Of a stretch of 64,000 nt of DNA, positions 34,555 through 42,428 are shown piece after piece. The DNA is taken from NCBI RefSeq assembly GCF_019397265.1, contig NZ_CP068985.1, forward strand, positions 7,289,001 to 7,353,000, read 5' to 3'. Below the pieces are notes generated by a model that saw only the letters and a list, made by a program, of their open reading frames with translations, had not been told where the DNA came from and made no database searches. This DNA is from Nonomuraea coxensis DSM 45129. GTDB lineage: Bacteria > Actinomycetota > Actinomycetes > Streptosporangiales > Streptosporangiaceae. The position numbers and the translations under genes were made by a program. The stretch's first letter is position 1; each line of letters starts with the position of its first letter.

Positions 34555-35397
34555 ATGACCAAGCTGGACTCCCTCCTCGCCGGGCTCGCACGGGAGCGTT
34601 CGACCGGCGCGCTGCGGGTCGGCCGGAGCGGCACGATCTTCCTGTCGGACGGGCGCGTGACGTACATGGAGTGCGCCCAGACCCCGAGTCTGGAGCGGCT
34701 GCTCACCGCCAGGGGACGGATGTCGGAGGCGGCCCTGCGGGGCATGCAGTCCGACGGCGGCTGCGCCCGGCTGCTGCGGGAGGGCCCGATCACCCAGGGA
34801 GAGCTCCAGTACGCCGTGCTCGGCGTGGTGCTCGACGCGGCCTTCTTCCTGCTGCCGATGAGCGGGACGCGGCCGAAGTTCCGTCCCGGCGAGGAGCACT
34901 GGCTGGGCGGGCAGTGGTTCTTCGACGTGGCGGGGCTCGTGCGCGAGTGCGCCAGGCGGCGGGCCCAGCTCGCCGGGATCTGGCCCTCGGCCGACGTCGA
35001 CACCAGCCCCGTGCGCCCGGCCACCGCCCTGGCCGGGCACGCGGTGACGCTCGACCGCGTCCAGTGGGAGGTGCTCGTCCAGGCCGACCGGCGGGCCACC
35101 CCGCTGGAGCTGGCCAGGCAGATCGGGCGGCCGGGCTACTCGGTGCTGCTGGCCGTGCGCCGGCTGGCCGCCGCGGGCCTGCTGTGCCCGCCGGACCCGC
35201 CGGACCCGCCGGAGCCGGAGGACCCGCTGTCCGCCGGCGACGAGCGGACGCTGCCCAGGCGGGCCCGCGGCGAGCTGCCGCGCCCGCCCCACCGTCCGGA
35301 GGCCCCGAGGCCGTCCGCCGGACCGTCCGTCACGGGGGACCCGACCGATATAGCGCTGCTGTTGCGGCTGAAGAAAGCGCTAGAGGAGCTGTCGTGA
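34555..35397 (+). CDS. DUF4388/PATAN-like regulatory protein
   Basis: A 280-residue protein. The start (LLAGLARERSTGALRVGRSGTIFLSDGRVTYME) matches the PATAN/DUF4388 fold found next to GTPase and receiver systems. A helical middle (EAALRGMQSDGGCARLLREGPITQGELQYA) follows, then a winged-helix-like part near residues 165-205 (QWEVLVQADRRATPLELARQIG) and a long Pro-rich tail. It starts 3 bp after the first roadblock gene and its stop lies beside the next start. Probably an adaptor; function unknown. Confidence 0.7.
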   Translation: MTKLDSLLAGLARERSTGALRVGRSGTIFLSDGRVTYMECAQTPSLERLLTARGRMSEAALRGMQSDGGCARLLREGPITQGELQYAVLGVVLDAAFFLLPMSGTRPKFRPGEEHWLGGQWFFDVAGLVRECARRRAQLAGIWPSADVDTSPVRPATALAGHAVTLDRVQWEVLVQADRRATPLELARQIGRPGYSVLLAVRRLAAAGLLCPPDPPDPPEPEDPLSAGDERTLPRRARGELPRPPHRPEAPRPSAGPSVTGDPTDIALLLRLKKALEELS

Positions 35398-35426
35398 GGT
35401 TTCCCTCACTCAGGAGGAGGCCACGG

Positions 35427-35801
35427 GTGGAGCTGAAGCACGAGGTCCTGGAGGAGATGAGGCTCCTGCGCGAGCGCACGCCGGACGTGCGCGGGAGCGT
35501 CGCCTGCACCGTGGACGGCCTGCAGGTGGCCTGCGACCTGCCCGACGAGATCGGCGAGCAGGCGGCGGCCCTGGCGGCGGCCCTGCTCGCCATGAGCAGG
35601 CGCATGCTGATCATGACGCAGCACGGCGCCTTCGAGGAGACGCTGATCTCCGGCACCGCCGGCTTCGTGGCCTTCTACGCGGCCGGCCCCACCGTCGTCC
35701 TCACAGTCCTGGCCGGACCCGGCGCGAACGTCGGGCTCCTGCGGCTGGAGGGCAGGAAGACGGCCGCCGCCGTGGCGGCCGTCGCACCGCAGAAGCAGTG
35801 A
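35427..35801 (+). CDS. Roadblock/LC7-like protein (second of cluster)
   Basis: A 124-residue protein with a roadblock-type fold: GSVACTVDGLQVACDLPDEIGEQAAALAAALLAMSRR is the usual helix facing the partner, followed by strands ending in VVLTVLAGPGANVGLLRLEGRK. The GTG chosen has AGGAGGAGG six bases upstream; an in-frame GTG at 35394 overlapping the previous stop (GTGA) is an alternative giving 135 residues. Closest in pattern to CvnB-type conservon roadblocks. Confidence 0.78.
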   Translation: MELKHEVLEEMRLLRERTPDVRGSVACTVDGLQVACDLPDEIGEQAAALAAALLAMSRRMLIMTQHGAFEETLISGTAGFVAFYAAGPTVVLTVLAGPGANVGLLRLEGRKTAAAVAAVAPQKQ

Positions 35802-35829
35802 ACCCGAACCTGGCAGAGAAGGAGGAGTC

Positions 35830-36201
35830 ATGGCGGGCATGGACGTCTCTCTCAAGGAGATGATGACGATCGACGGCGCGGTCGGCGCGGCGGTCGTCGA
35901 CTACGGCAGCGGCATGGCGCTGGGCACCCTCGGCGGATCGAAGGACCTGGACCTCCAGGTCGCCGCCGCGGGGAACACCGAGGTCGTCAAGGCGAAGCTG
36001 CGCACGATGGACTCGCTGGGTCTCAAGGACAGCATCGAGGACATCCTCATCACCCTCGGAGGCCAGTACCACATCATCCGCCCGATCACCGGACGCGGCG
36101 GCAAGGGGCTGTTCCTCTACCTCGCCCTCGACCGCGCCCGGGCCAACCTGGCGATGTCCCGGCACCAGCTCCGCGGCATCGAGGAGAAGCTGGAGGTCTG
36201 A
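35830..36201 (+). CDS. Roadblock/LC7-like protein (third of cluster)
   Basis: A 123-residue protein beginning MAGMDVSLKEMMTIDGAVGA with AAGGAGGAG before the ATG. The fold elements match the first roadblock gene of the cluster, suggesting a duplication. Conserved pieces: VVDYGSGMALG, then NTEVVKAKLRTMDSLGL and LFLYLALDRARANLAMSRHQL. A strong hairpin follows its stop, so this gene ends the transcription unit. Confidence 0.8.
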   Translation: MAGMDVSLKEMMTIDGAVGAAVVDYGSGMALGTLGGSKDLDLQVAAAGNTEVVKAKLRTMDSLGLKDSIEDILITLGGQYHIIRPITGRGGKGLFLYLALDRARANLAMSRHQLRGIEEKLEV

Positions 36202-36207
36202 GCACCG

Positions 36208-36245
36208 CGCGGCCCGCGCCCTCCGTGCGGGGGGCGCGGGCCGCG
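36208..36245. terminator. Bidirectional GC hairpin between convergent genes
   Basis: A 14-bp perfect stem (CGCGGCCCGCGCCC) with a 10-base loop between the end of the roadblock operon and the end of the hydrolase gene. No U-tract on either side; position makes it a likely terminator for both. Confidence 0.6.
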
Positions 36246-36251
36246 GCGCGT

Positions 36252-37097
36252 TCAGGCGGTGGTGTGCTTGGTGATCTCGGCGACGATGTCGGGCCAGAGC
36301 GCGCGCGGCAGGTCGTGCCCCATCCCCGGGTACGTCACCAGGCGAGCCCCCGGGACGGCCGCCGCGGTGGCCTCGCCGCCCGCCAGGGGGACGAGCTGGT
36401 CGGCCTCGCCGTGCAGCACCAGGGTGGGCACGGTCAGCCGGCCGAGCGCCTCGACCCGGCTGCCGGACGCCATGATGGCGGCGAGCTGCCGGCCGGTGCC
36501 CGCCGGGTCGAAGCAGCGGTCGTAGGCCAGTCCCGCGAGGGTGGTGATGCGCTCGTGGTCCAGCTCGTAGCCGGGCGAGCCGATCATTGTCCAGGTGCGT
36601 ACGGCCTGCTCCAGCACGCCGTCGCGGTCGGCGGCCGGCCGGGCCATGAGGATCGCGGCGGCCTCCGCCGTCGGCGGCGCGATCTCAGGGCCGGGGGTGG
36701 ACATGATCGAGGTGAGGGTCAGCACGCGCTCCGGACGGCGGATGGCCAGCGTCTGGGCGATCATGCCGCCCATCGAGGCGCCCACCACGTGGGCCCGCGG
36801 CCAGCCGAGGGCGTCCATGAGGCCGGCGGTGTCCTCGGCCATGTCGTCCAGCAGGTACGGCGGAGCCGTGCCCGCGCCGGGCACCCCCGCCCCACCGACG
36901 TGCGTGGACAGCCCCGCGTCGCGGTTGTCGAACCGGACCACGTGGTGTCCCTGCTCGGCCAGGAGCTCACAGAGCCCTTCGTCCCAGTGGATGAGCTGGG
37001 CGCCGAGGCCCATGATGAGGAGCAGCGGGCGGCCTCCGGGGTCGCCGAAGCTCTCGTAGGCGATGTCGATGCCGTTGGCGGTTACGCGGGTCGTCAC
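36252..37097 (-). CDS. Alpha/beta hydrolase
   Basis: A 281-residue hydrolase: oxyanion region PLLLIMGLG, nucleophile elbow GASMGG, acid residue near VLHGEADQLVP and catalytic His in YPGMGHDLP, all in order. It has the short-cap layout of epoxide hydrolase or ester hydrolase relatives. GTG start lies inside a 35-bp inverted repeat and no ribosome site is apparent, so the message is probably leaderless and the repeat its operator. Confidence 0.88.
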   Translation of the reverse strand: MTTRVTANGIDIAYESFGDPGGRPLLLIMGLGAQLIHWDEGLCELLAEQGHHVVRFDNRDAGLSTHVGGAGVPGAGTAPPYLLDDMAEDTAGLMDALGWPRAHVVGASMGGMIAQTLAIRRPERVLTLTSIMSTPGPEIAPPTAEAAAILMARPAADRDGVLEQAVRTWTMIGSPGYELDHERITTLAGLAYDRCFDPAGTGRQLAAIMASGSRVEALGRLTVPTLVLHGEADQLVPLAGGEATAAAVPGARLVTYPGMGHDLPRALWPDIVAEITKHTTA

Positions 37098-37127
37098 CGG
37101 ACCAGAATCTCATTCTGGTCCGGTGAC
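37093..37127. promoter_or_regulatory. 35-bp perfect inverted repeat at the hydrolase start
   Basis: GTCACCGGACCAGAAT, a 3-base spacer CTC, then the exact complement. The left arm covers the GTG start codon of the hydrolase on the minus strand. A TetR- or MarR-type repressor could use the inner CCAGAATnnnATTCTGG. A 16-bp hairpin in RNA is also possible. Confidence 0.6.
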
Positions 37128-37159
37128 GTAAAGCGTTCTGAGCGGATGCCGGCGCCGGC

Positions 37160-38029
37160 TCAGGCGCCGCGCTTGAGCAGGCGCCGGAGGCGGTTACCGC
37201 CCAGCACCACGGCCCCGCCTCCCAGGGCCAGGGCGGCCCAGAGCAGGGCGCCGCCCACGCCGGTGCCCGCCTGCGCGGACTCGCCCTGGCGGACGGTCCC
37301 GGCCTGGCCGGCCGCGAGCTGGACGGCCGCGCCACCGGCGGAACCGCCGGCCACGCCCTGCGCCGGCGTCTCTGACTGGCCCGCCTTCTCCTGCACGGCC
37401 TTCGCCGCGCTCTGCGTGCCGGTCTTCGTCCTGACCTTCGCCGGCTGCGCGGTCCCGGTCGTCGCCGGCTTCTCCTCGGCCAGGACCTTCGGGGGCTCGG
37501 CCGGGTTGTTGTCACGCCGCGACCAGGCGCCGGTGGAGAAGGGGACCGGGTGGTTCTTCTTGCCGACCCCGGGGCCCCACTTGGTGATGACGTAGTCGAC
37601 CTTGATGTGGCCCTGGCCGCCGATGCCGTCCACGCCCAGCGTGGCGGAGTTGAACCGGCCGCCGGTCAGCTCGGCGAAGGTCTTGGCGTCCAGGTCGAGC
37701 ATGATGCCCCGGTTGGAGGGCACGCCTGGGCCGCGGTCGCCCACGAAGAAGGGCATCTTCTTGCCCTTGTACATCACGTAGCCCTCGGTCAGCAGGGGCC
37801 AGCTCGGGCTGGCGGCCAGCCCTTTCTGCATCGGCTTGCCGCTGGCCGGCAGGCCGGTGTCCCCGGCCCTGCCGGAGCCGTCGTCCCAGAAGTAGGAGGC
37901 GGTGGTCGAGCCTTTGAGCAGGATCTTCTCGTCGGTGTCAGCGTGGGCGGGGGCGGAGACGGCGGTGAGCGCGCCGAACGAGCAGGCGGCGAGCACGGCG
38001 CAGGAGCGCAGGCCGAAATAAGCAGACAT
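37160..38029 (-). CDS. Secreted, membrane-anchored protein with RlpA-like barrel
   Basis: A signal peptide (residues 1-30, cut near AHADT) is followed by about 125 residues read as a double-psi beta-barrel: TASYFWDDGSGRAGDTG, then YKGKKMPFFVGDRGPG and MLDLDAKTFAELTGG, where the Asp-Arg and Asp spacing recalls RlpA/expansin domains. A Lys/Thr/Gln-rich linker and a C-terminal helix with a basic end (RLRRLLKRGA) anchor it in the membrane. The long leader contains a c-di-AMP riboswitch, which in actinobacteria controls wall-remodelling proteins, so I infer a role at the cell wall. Confidence 0.75.
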   Translation of the reverse strand: MSAYFGLRSCAVLAACSFGALTAVSAPAHADTDEKILLKGSTTASYFWDDGSGRAGDTGLPASGKPMQKGLAASPSWPLLTEGYVMYKGKKMPFFVGDRGPGVPSNRGIMLDLDAKTFAELTGGRFNSATLGVDGIGGQGHIKVDYVITKWGPGVGKKNHPVPFSTGAWSRRDNNPAEPPKVLAEEKPATTGTAQPAKVRTKTGTQSAAKAVQEKAGQSETPAQGVAGGSAGGAAVQLAAGQAGTVRQGESAQAGTGVGGALLWAALALGGGAVVLGGNRLRRLLKRGA

Positions 38030-38151
38030 GGAGCAGTGAGGTCCTTTGCGAGGGACAGGGACACGCGCTCAGGGGAGAAGGGCGCAGCCAGGGGAGAACA
38101 CCTGACGGGGGAGGCTGCGCGGAGCGCGGAGGAGCCTGGACGAAGAGCCGC

Positions 38152-38232
38152 TCAGCGGGCGGCCGGCACTACGCTGTCGGGAATCTCGGCCGGTGGGGAT
38201 CCGGTGTCCGGGGGTGTGACGCGGTACGACAT
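38152..38232 (-). CDS. Short leader ORF after the riboswitch
   Basis: A 26-codon frame (MSYRVTPPDTGSPPAEI..., ending ...VVPAAR) starts 8 bases beyond the riboswitch aptamer, whose last stem (GGAGAGG) would also serve as its ribosome-binding site. No similarity recognised; it may be a leader peptide whose translation depends on the riboswitch. Between it and the main gene an 8-bp inverted repeat (GGCTGCGC, 38082-38120) could be part of the switch. Confidence 0.4.
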   Translation of the reverse strand: MSYRVTPPDTGSPPAEIPDSVVPAAR

Positions 38233-38240
38233 GCGGGGGT

Positions 38241-38348
38241 CCTCTCCATCACGCCTACCGGGTTAGCTGACGGGTTCGGACGAGGAGATGCCCTACCGGC
38301 GTGCTGCCGGATTCACCCCAACGGACTGGGTCCCCGGTTCCCGAGAGG
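38241..38348 (-). ncRNA. c-di-AMP (ydaO/yuaA) riboswitch
   Basis: On the minus strand the conserved blocks appear in order: GAACCGGGGACCC, GGGGTGAATC, the CCGGTAGGG segment, CCGAACCCGTCAGCTAACC, then CGGTAGGCGTGATGGAGAGG. CCTCTC at the 5' end pairs with GAGAGG at the 3' end to close helix P1. This is the ydaO class, which senses c-di-AMP and in actinobacteria usually turns off genes for wall hydrolases and resuscitation factors. The controlled gene is the secreted barrel protein about 210 bases downstream. Confidence 0.88.
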
Positions 38349-38460
38349 TTCGGGATTCGGCTGGTTGAATGGGCCACACTTAACCACGCACACAGGGACG
38401 AAAGCAAACGAATCGTCACGAATCGGACAAAAGATCTACCTGGCCGCCGGGCAAAGAAAA

Positions 38461-38489
38461 GGGAGGGCGCGGAATAACCGCGCCCTCCC
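38461..38489 (-). terminator. Intrinsic terminator of the DUF5302 gene
   Basis: A perfect 12-bp stem (GGGAGGGCGCGG, loop of five) followed on the minus strand by TTTTCTTT. It lies 30 bp after the stop of the small DUF5302 gene and insulates the riboswitch transcript below it. Confidence 0.9.
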
Positions 38490-38519
38490 TGGGCTACCGG
38501 ACCTGCCGGACCTGCTGAC

Positions 38520-38720
38520 TCAGCCGCCGCTCTTGCGCCTGAAGGATCGCTTGTTCGCGGCCGGGCCGTGCGTACCGTGGATCTTCGACGGATCGCCGCC
38601 CCTGCCACCCGCGCCGCCGGCCGCGTGCTGGCCACGCTTGCGCTCAAGCGCCTCGCGGAACTTGCGCTTCATCTCGTCCTCGGGAGTTTCGCTGACTTCC
38701 GGCTCCGGTGATTCCGCCAT
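38520..38720 (-). CDS. DUF5302 small protein
   Basis: A 66-residue highly charged protein: acidic start (MAESPEPEVSETPEDEMKRK), then a basic helix (FREALERKRGQH), a Gly linker and a conserved end (SKIHGTHGPAANKRSFRRKSGG). This is the DUF5302 pattern, restricted to actinobacteria and of unknown function. The ATG follows GGAGGTCC. It has its own terminator. Confidence 0.87.
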   Translation of the reverse strand: MAESPEPEVSETPEDEMKRKFREALERKRGQHAAGGAGGRGGDPSKIHGTHGPAANKRSFRRKSGG

Positions 38721-38881
38721 TGAGGACCTCCATGGTGTTGGGACACCCCCAGCTTCGCACGGTGTCCCTTACGACGCGAAACCGGTCCGTCAGGTAAAGG
38801 GGTACCGCTCGGTTCCTGGTGTTGCGTTGGGGTACGAGCGGATACAAATCCCGACATGATGGACAAATCGCCTGGACAGGC

Positions 38882-39877
38882 ATGAGTGTCCTCGGCCTGG
38901 ACCTGGCCGTGGATCTGGGGGCCGCGCGCACGCGGATCTACGCCAAGCGCAGGGGCATCGTCCTGGACGAGCCCTCCGCCGTCGTCCGCGACGCCAGGAC
39001 AGGCAAGATCGTGGAGTACGGCGCGGAGGCCGACCCCACGAGCGGCCACGAGACCTGCCGGCCCGTCAGCGCGGGCCTGCCGGGCGACGGCGAGCTGACC
39101 CGGCGGCTGGTCAGGCACTTCCTGCGCAAGGTGCACCGGCGGCCCTTCGCGGCCCGTCCGCGCCTGGTCATGGCGTTGCCGGAGGGCGCCACGTCCATCG
39201 ACAAGGCGGCCCTTCGGGACGTCGCCTACGACGCCGAGGCCCGCGGGCTCATGCTCGTCCCGCACGGGCTCGCGGCGGCGCTGGGCGCGGGCGTGCAGGT
39301 ACGCGACGGCACCGGGCGGATGGTCATCGACATCGGGCAGGACGTGGCCCGCGTGGCCGTCCTGTCCCACGGCGCGGTGGTGGCCGCGGCCACGGTGCCC
39401 GTCGGCGGCCGGGCCATGAACCTCGCCATCGCCCGTCTCGTCGAGCGCGAGCACGGGCTGCTGCTCGACGAGGCCGAGGCGGAGGACGCCAAACGCCGGG
39501 CCGGCACCGACTGGAAGCCGCTGCAGCGGCACGTGACCGTCCAGGGACGGGACGCCGAGACCGGCCAGGAGCGGGCCGTGTCGCTGCCCGTCCAGCTCAT
39601 CTACGAGGCGACGAGGCAGCCGGTCGAGGCCATCGTGCGGGCCGCCGTCGGGACCGTCGAAGGGTGCCCGCCCGAGCTGGTGGCCGACCTCGGGGAGCGG
39701 GGCGCGGTGCTGGTGGGGGGCGGCGCGCTGCTGCGCGGCCTGGGCCGGCGGCTGCGCGCGGAGCTGTGCATGCCGGTGCGGCGGGCCGAGCGCCCGCTCT
39801 ACTCGGTGGCGCTCGGGCTCGGCCGCTGCGTGGAGGACCAGCGCCTGGTCAACCGGCTCAAGGCGATCATTCACTGA
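38882..39877 (+). CDS. MreB-like actin homologue (orphan)
   Basis: A 331-residue MreB-type ATPase. Phosphate-1 reads LDLAVDLGAARTRIYAK, phosphate-2 MVIDIGQDVARVAVLS and the adenosine motif VLVGGGALLRGL, with VALPEGATSIDKAAL between. Bacterial MreB is about 335-345 residues. The glycines are present, but phosphate-1 and the connecting loops differ from canonical MreB (DLGTANT). mreC and mreD are absent, so this is an additional copy, like the second and third MreB-like proteins of sporulating actinomycetes. Start chosen at the ATG that gives the family N-terminus. Confidence 0.8.
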   Translation: MSVLGLDLAVDLGAARTRIYAKRRGIVLDEPSAVVRDARTGKIVEYGAEADPTSGHETCRPVSAGLPGDGELTRRLVRHFLRKVHRRPFAARPRLVMALPEGATSIDKAALRDVAYDAEARGLMLVPHGLAAALGAGVQVRDGTGRMVIDIGQDVARVAVLSHGAVVAAATVPVGGRAMNLAIARLVEREHGLLLDEAEAEDAKRRAGTDWKPLQRHVTVQGRDAETGQERAVSLPVQLIYEATRQPVEAIVRAAVGTVEGCPPELVADLGERGAVLVGGGALLRGLGRRLRAELCMPVRRAERPLYSVALGLGRCVEDQRLVNRLKAIIH

Positions 39878-39926
39878 GTCCGTCCGCCCCTGCCGGAGGA
39901 GCGGGGCCTCCGGTAGTGTCCGGATC

Positions 39927-40409
39927 ATGCGTACCCGCCGATACGCTGCCTCCGTGGCGCTCGCCTGCGCCGCGGCGATCACCGCGTGCGCGGCGGGCCG
40001 GAGCCTCCCCACGCTCGACGAGGCCATCAGCCGGCTCACCGCTGACGCCGACCTCCTCCTCCTCGACTCCTCCGACCTGCACCGCTCCGCGCCGCAGCAG
40101 GTCGAGGACGGCTCCTGCGTCCCCGGCGAGGTACGCGGGTGGCTGCTGGCCGAGAGCGAGCGGGTGGACGCCTCCTCCGGCCTCCAGGAGAGACTCCAGG
40201 CCCTCGGGTACGACAAGATCGCCGACGACCTGGACCTGCGCGACGGCCGCCGGGACGTGGCGGTGCTGCGCGACCCCAGGACGTTGCTGACCTTCGAGCT
40301 GACGGTCGCCCGCGGCCCCCGCCCTGGCGTCCGCCTGGTCGGCAAGACCTCCTGTTACGCGGCCTCCGCCCGGCCCGCGGCTCCCAGGGAGACGCCCGGC
40401 GGGCCGTGA
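39927..40409 (+). CDS. Small lipoprotein of unknown function
   Basis: A 160-residue protein with a basic N-terminus, a hydrophobic stretch and the lipobox ITAC (MRTRRYAASVALACAAAITAC), so it is lipid-anchored outside the membrane. The mature part has two further Cys (GSCVPG and TSCYAA) that could pair. It holds no recognised domain. The 3' end lies 13 bp from the end of the exporter permease gene on the other strand. Confidence 0.75.
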   Translation: MRTRRYAASVALACAAAITACAAGRSLPTLDEAISRLTADADLLLLDSSDLHRSAPQQVEDGSCVPGEVRGWLLAESERVDASSGLQERLQALGYDKIADDLDLRDGRRDVAVLRDPRTLLTFELTVARGPRPGVRLVGKTSCYAASARPAAPRETPGGP

Positions 40410-40422
40410 CGGAGGCCGCGCC

Positions 40423-41709
40423 TCACGGGGTGGAGAGAGCCTCGGTCGGCGAGAGGCGCGCGGCCCGTACGGCCGGGTAGAGGCCCGCCACCGCGCCGAT
40501 CGCCAGCGTCGCGGCGAGGCCGCCCGCCGTCGCCCACGCGGGCACCACCGGGGGCCAGCCGCTGTAGCGCGCGTACCCCACGGTCACCGCCGTGCCCAGC
40601 AGGACGCCGCCGGCCCCGCCGAGCAGCGACAGGAGCAGCGACTCCGCCAGGAACTGCGTGCGGATCTGCCCCCTGGTCGCCCCCAGCGAGCGGCGCAGGC
40701 CGATCTCGGCCCGGCGCTCAAGCACCGAGATGACCATCGTGTTGGCCACGCCGACCCCGCCCACCAGCAGCGCCACCGCGCCCACGCCCAGCAGGAGGCC
40801 GGCGAAGGCCTGACCGGTGGCCTGCTTGGCGGCCAGCGCGTCGGACGGGCGGGAGATGTCCACCTCGTTCGGCGCCTCCGGGTTGGCGGTGCCGGCCAGG
40901 ACGTCGCGGACCGCCTCCAGAGCGGCCTCCTCGGCGCGGGTGTAGAGGGTCGTCGGATGCCCGTCGAAGCCCAGCCGCTCCTCGGCGGCCGGCCAGCCGA
41001 CCAGCACGCCGTTGTCGAGGTCGGGCGCGAGGGCGACCGGGTTCAGCACACCGACCACGGTGAAACGCACGCCGCCGACGACGACCTGCGTGTCCGGGCC
41101 GGCCGCGCCGACGCCGAGCCGCCGCGCCGCCGCCGCGCCGAGCACGGCGGCCGGATGGCGTTCGGTGGCCGCGTTGAGCCAGACGCCGTCGCGCAGGGTC
41201 GCGCCGAGGGTGGCGGGGAGGTCGAGGCGGGCGGCGTACGCGCTGAGCCCGCCGGTCTGGGCCTCCGGGATGCGTTCCGTACGGTAGACCTTCGCCTCGG
41301 GGATCTTGCCGACGGCCGAGACCGCCTCCACCGGGCCGACCCGTTCGATCATGGCCTCGGACTCCACCGGCATCCGCGCCGCCTCCCCCATCAGCGTGGA
41401 TCCGGAGGAGACGGTGAGCAGGTTGGTGCCGAGGGCGGAGAGCGTCCGGTCGAGCTCGGCGCCCGAGGAGGACGAGAGCCCGACCACGCTCACCATGGCC
41501 GCGATCCCGATGGCGATGCCCAGCGCGGACAGGAACGCCCGCAGCGGGCGCGTGCGCAGGCCCACCGCGCCCACGCGCACGACGTCCGCCGGCCGCATCC
41601 TGGCGGGCACCGGCCACGCCCTCTCCCGCGCCGGCCGCGCCCGTGCCGGCGCCGGTGCCGGCGCCGGCGCCGGGGCCGGGGCCGGGCGGGGAGGCTCGGC
41701 GGCGCTCAT
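40423..41709 (-). CDS. MacB-type ABC transporter permease
   Basis: A 428-residue FtsX/MacB permease: an Ala/Pro-rich N-terminus, the first helix (RAFLSALGIAIGIAAMVSVVGL), a large external domain (MacB_PCD) of about 220 residues, then three helices with the FtsX signature ISVLERRAEIGLRRSLGATRGQIRTQFLAE. It exports, or transmits force for, substrates together with the ATPase whose gene overlaps its start (ATGA). The adaptor and a lipoprotein lie upstream in the same operon. Confidence 0.9.
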   Translation of the reverse strand: MSAAEPPRPAPAPAPAPAPAPARARPARERAWPVPARMRPADVVRVGAVGLRTRPLRAFLSALGIAIGIAAMVSVVGLSSSSGAELDRTLSALGTNLLTVSSGSTLMGEAARMPVESEAMIERVGPVEAVSAVGKIPEAKVYRTERIPEAQTGGLSAYAARLDLPATLGATLRDGVWLNAATERHPAAVLGAAAARRLGVGAAGPDTQVVVGGVRFTVVGVLNPVALAPDLDNGVLVGWPAAEERLGFDGHPTTLYTRAEEAALEAVRDVLAGTANPEAPNEVDISRPSDALAAKQATGQAFAGLLLGVGAVALLVGGVGVANTMVISVLERRAEIGLRRSLGATRGQIRTQFLAESLLLSLLGGAGGVLLGTAVTVGYARYSGWPPVVPAWATAGGLAATLAIGAVAGLYPAVRAARLSPTEALSTP

Positions 41710-42428
41710 CGCGGCACCCGCCCCTCCGCCCTCAGGGCCGCCGTCAGGGCCGCCGCCGTGGAGTCGGCGACGATCCGGCCGTCGCGCATGCTCACCTGCC
41801 GGGGCAGGCCGCCCGCCACCTCGCGGTCGTGCGTGATGATCACGATGGTCGTGCCGGCCGCGTTCAGCTCGTGCAGCAGGTCCATCACGCCCGCGCCCGA
41901 CACCGAGTCCAGCGCGCCGGTCGGCTCGTCGGCCAGCAGCAGCGGCGGCTCGCCGGCCACCGCGCGGGCGATGGCGACCCGCTGGCGCTCCCCGCCGGAC
42001 AACTCGTGCGGCTCGTGGTCCATGCGGTGCCCCAGCCCTACGCGCTCCAGCGCCTCGGCGGCCCTGCGGCGGCGTTCCGAGCGGCGCAGGCCCGTGTAGA
42101 CGAGCCCGTCGGCCACGTTGTCCAGCGCCGGGACCCGCGCGGCCAGGTGGAAGTGCTGGAAGACGAAGCCGATCGTGGTCGCGCGCAGCGCCGAGAGCCG
42201 GCCGTCGGAGAGCTCCGCCACGTCGTGGCCGTCGAGGTGGACGGCGCCGGAGGTCGGCCGGTCGAGCGTGCCGACGACGTTGAGCAGCGTCGACTTGCCC
42301 GACCCGGACGGGCCGACGACCGCGACCAGCTCGCCGTGCTCGACGCGCAGCGACACCGAGCGCAGCGCCGTCACCCCGCCGGGGTAGGCGCGGGACACCT
42401 CCGTCAGGGCGATCATCGGGTACGTCAT
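41706..42428 (-). CDS. MacB/LolD-type ABC transporter ATPase
   Basis: A 240-residue nucleotide-binding protein. Walker A GPSGSGKST, Q-loop VFQHFHLAARVPALDNV, signature LSGGERQRVAIARAV, Walker B LLLADEPTGALDS and H-loop IITHD are intact. The LSGGERQRVAIARAV and DEPTGALD forms are typical of the LolD/MacB group. ATGA overlaps on both sides put it in one translational unit with the permease and the adaptor. Confidence 0.95.
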   Translation of the reverse strand: MTYPMIALTEVSRAYPGGVTALRSVSLRVEHGELVAVVGPSGSGKSTLLNVVGTLDRPTSGAVHLDGHDVAELSDGRLSALRATTIGFVFQHFHLAARVPALDNVADGLVYTGLRRSERRRRAAEALERVGLGHRMDHEPHELSGGERQRVAIARAVAGEPPLLLADEPTGALDSVSGAGVMDLLHELNAAGTTIVIITHDREVAGGLPRQVSMRDGRIVADSTAAALTAALRAEGRVPR

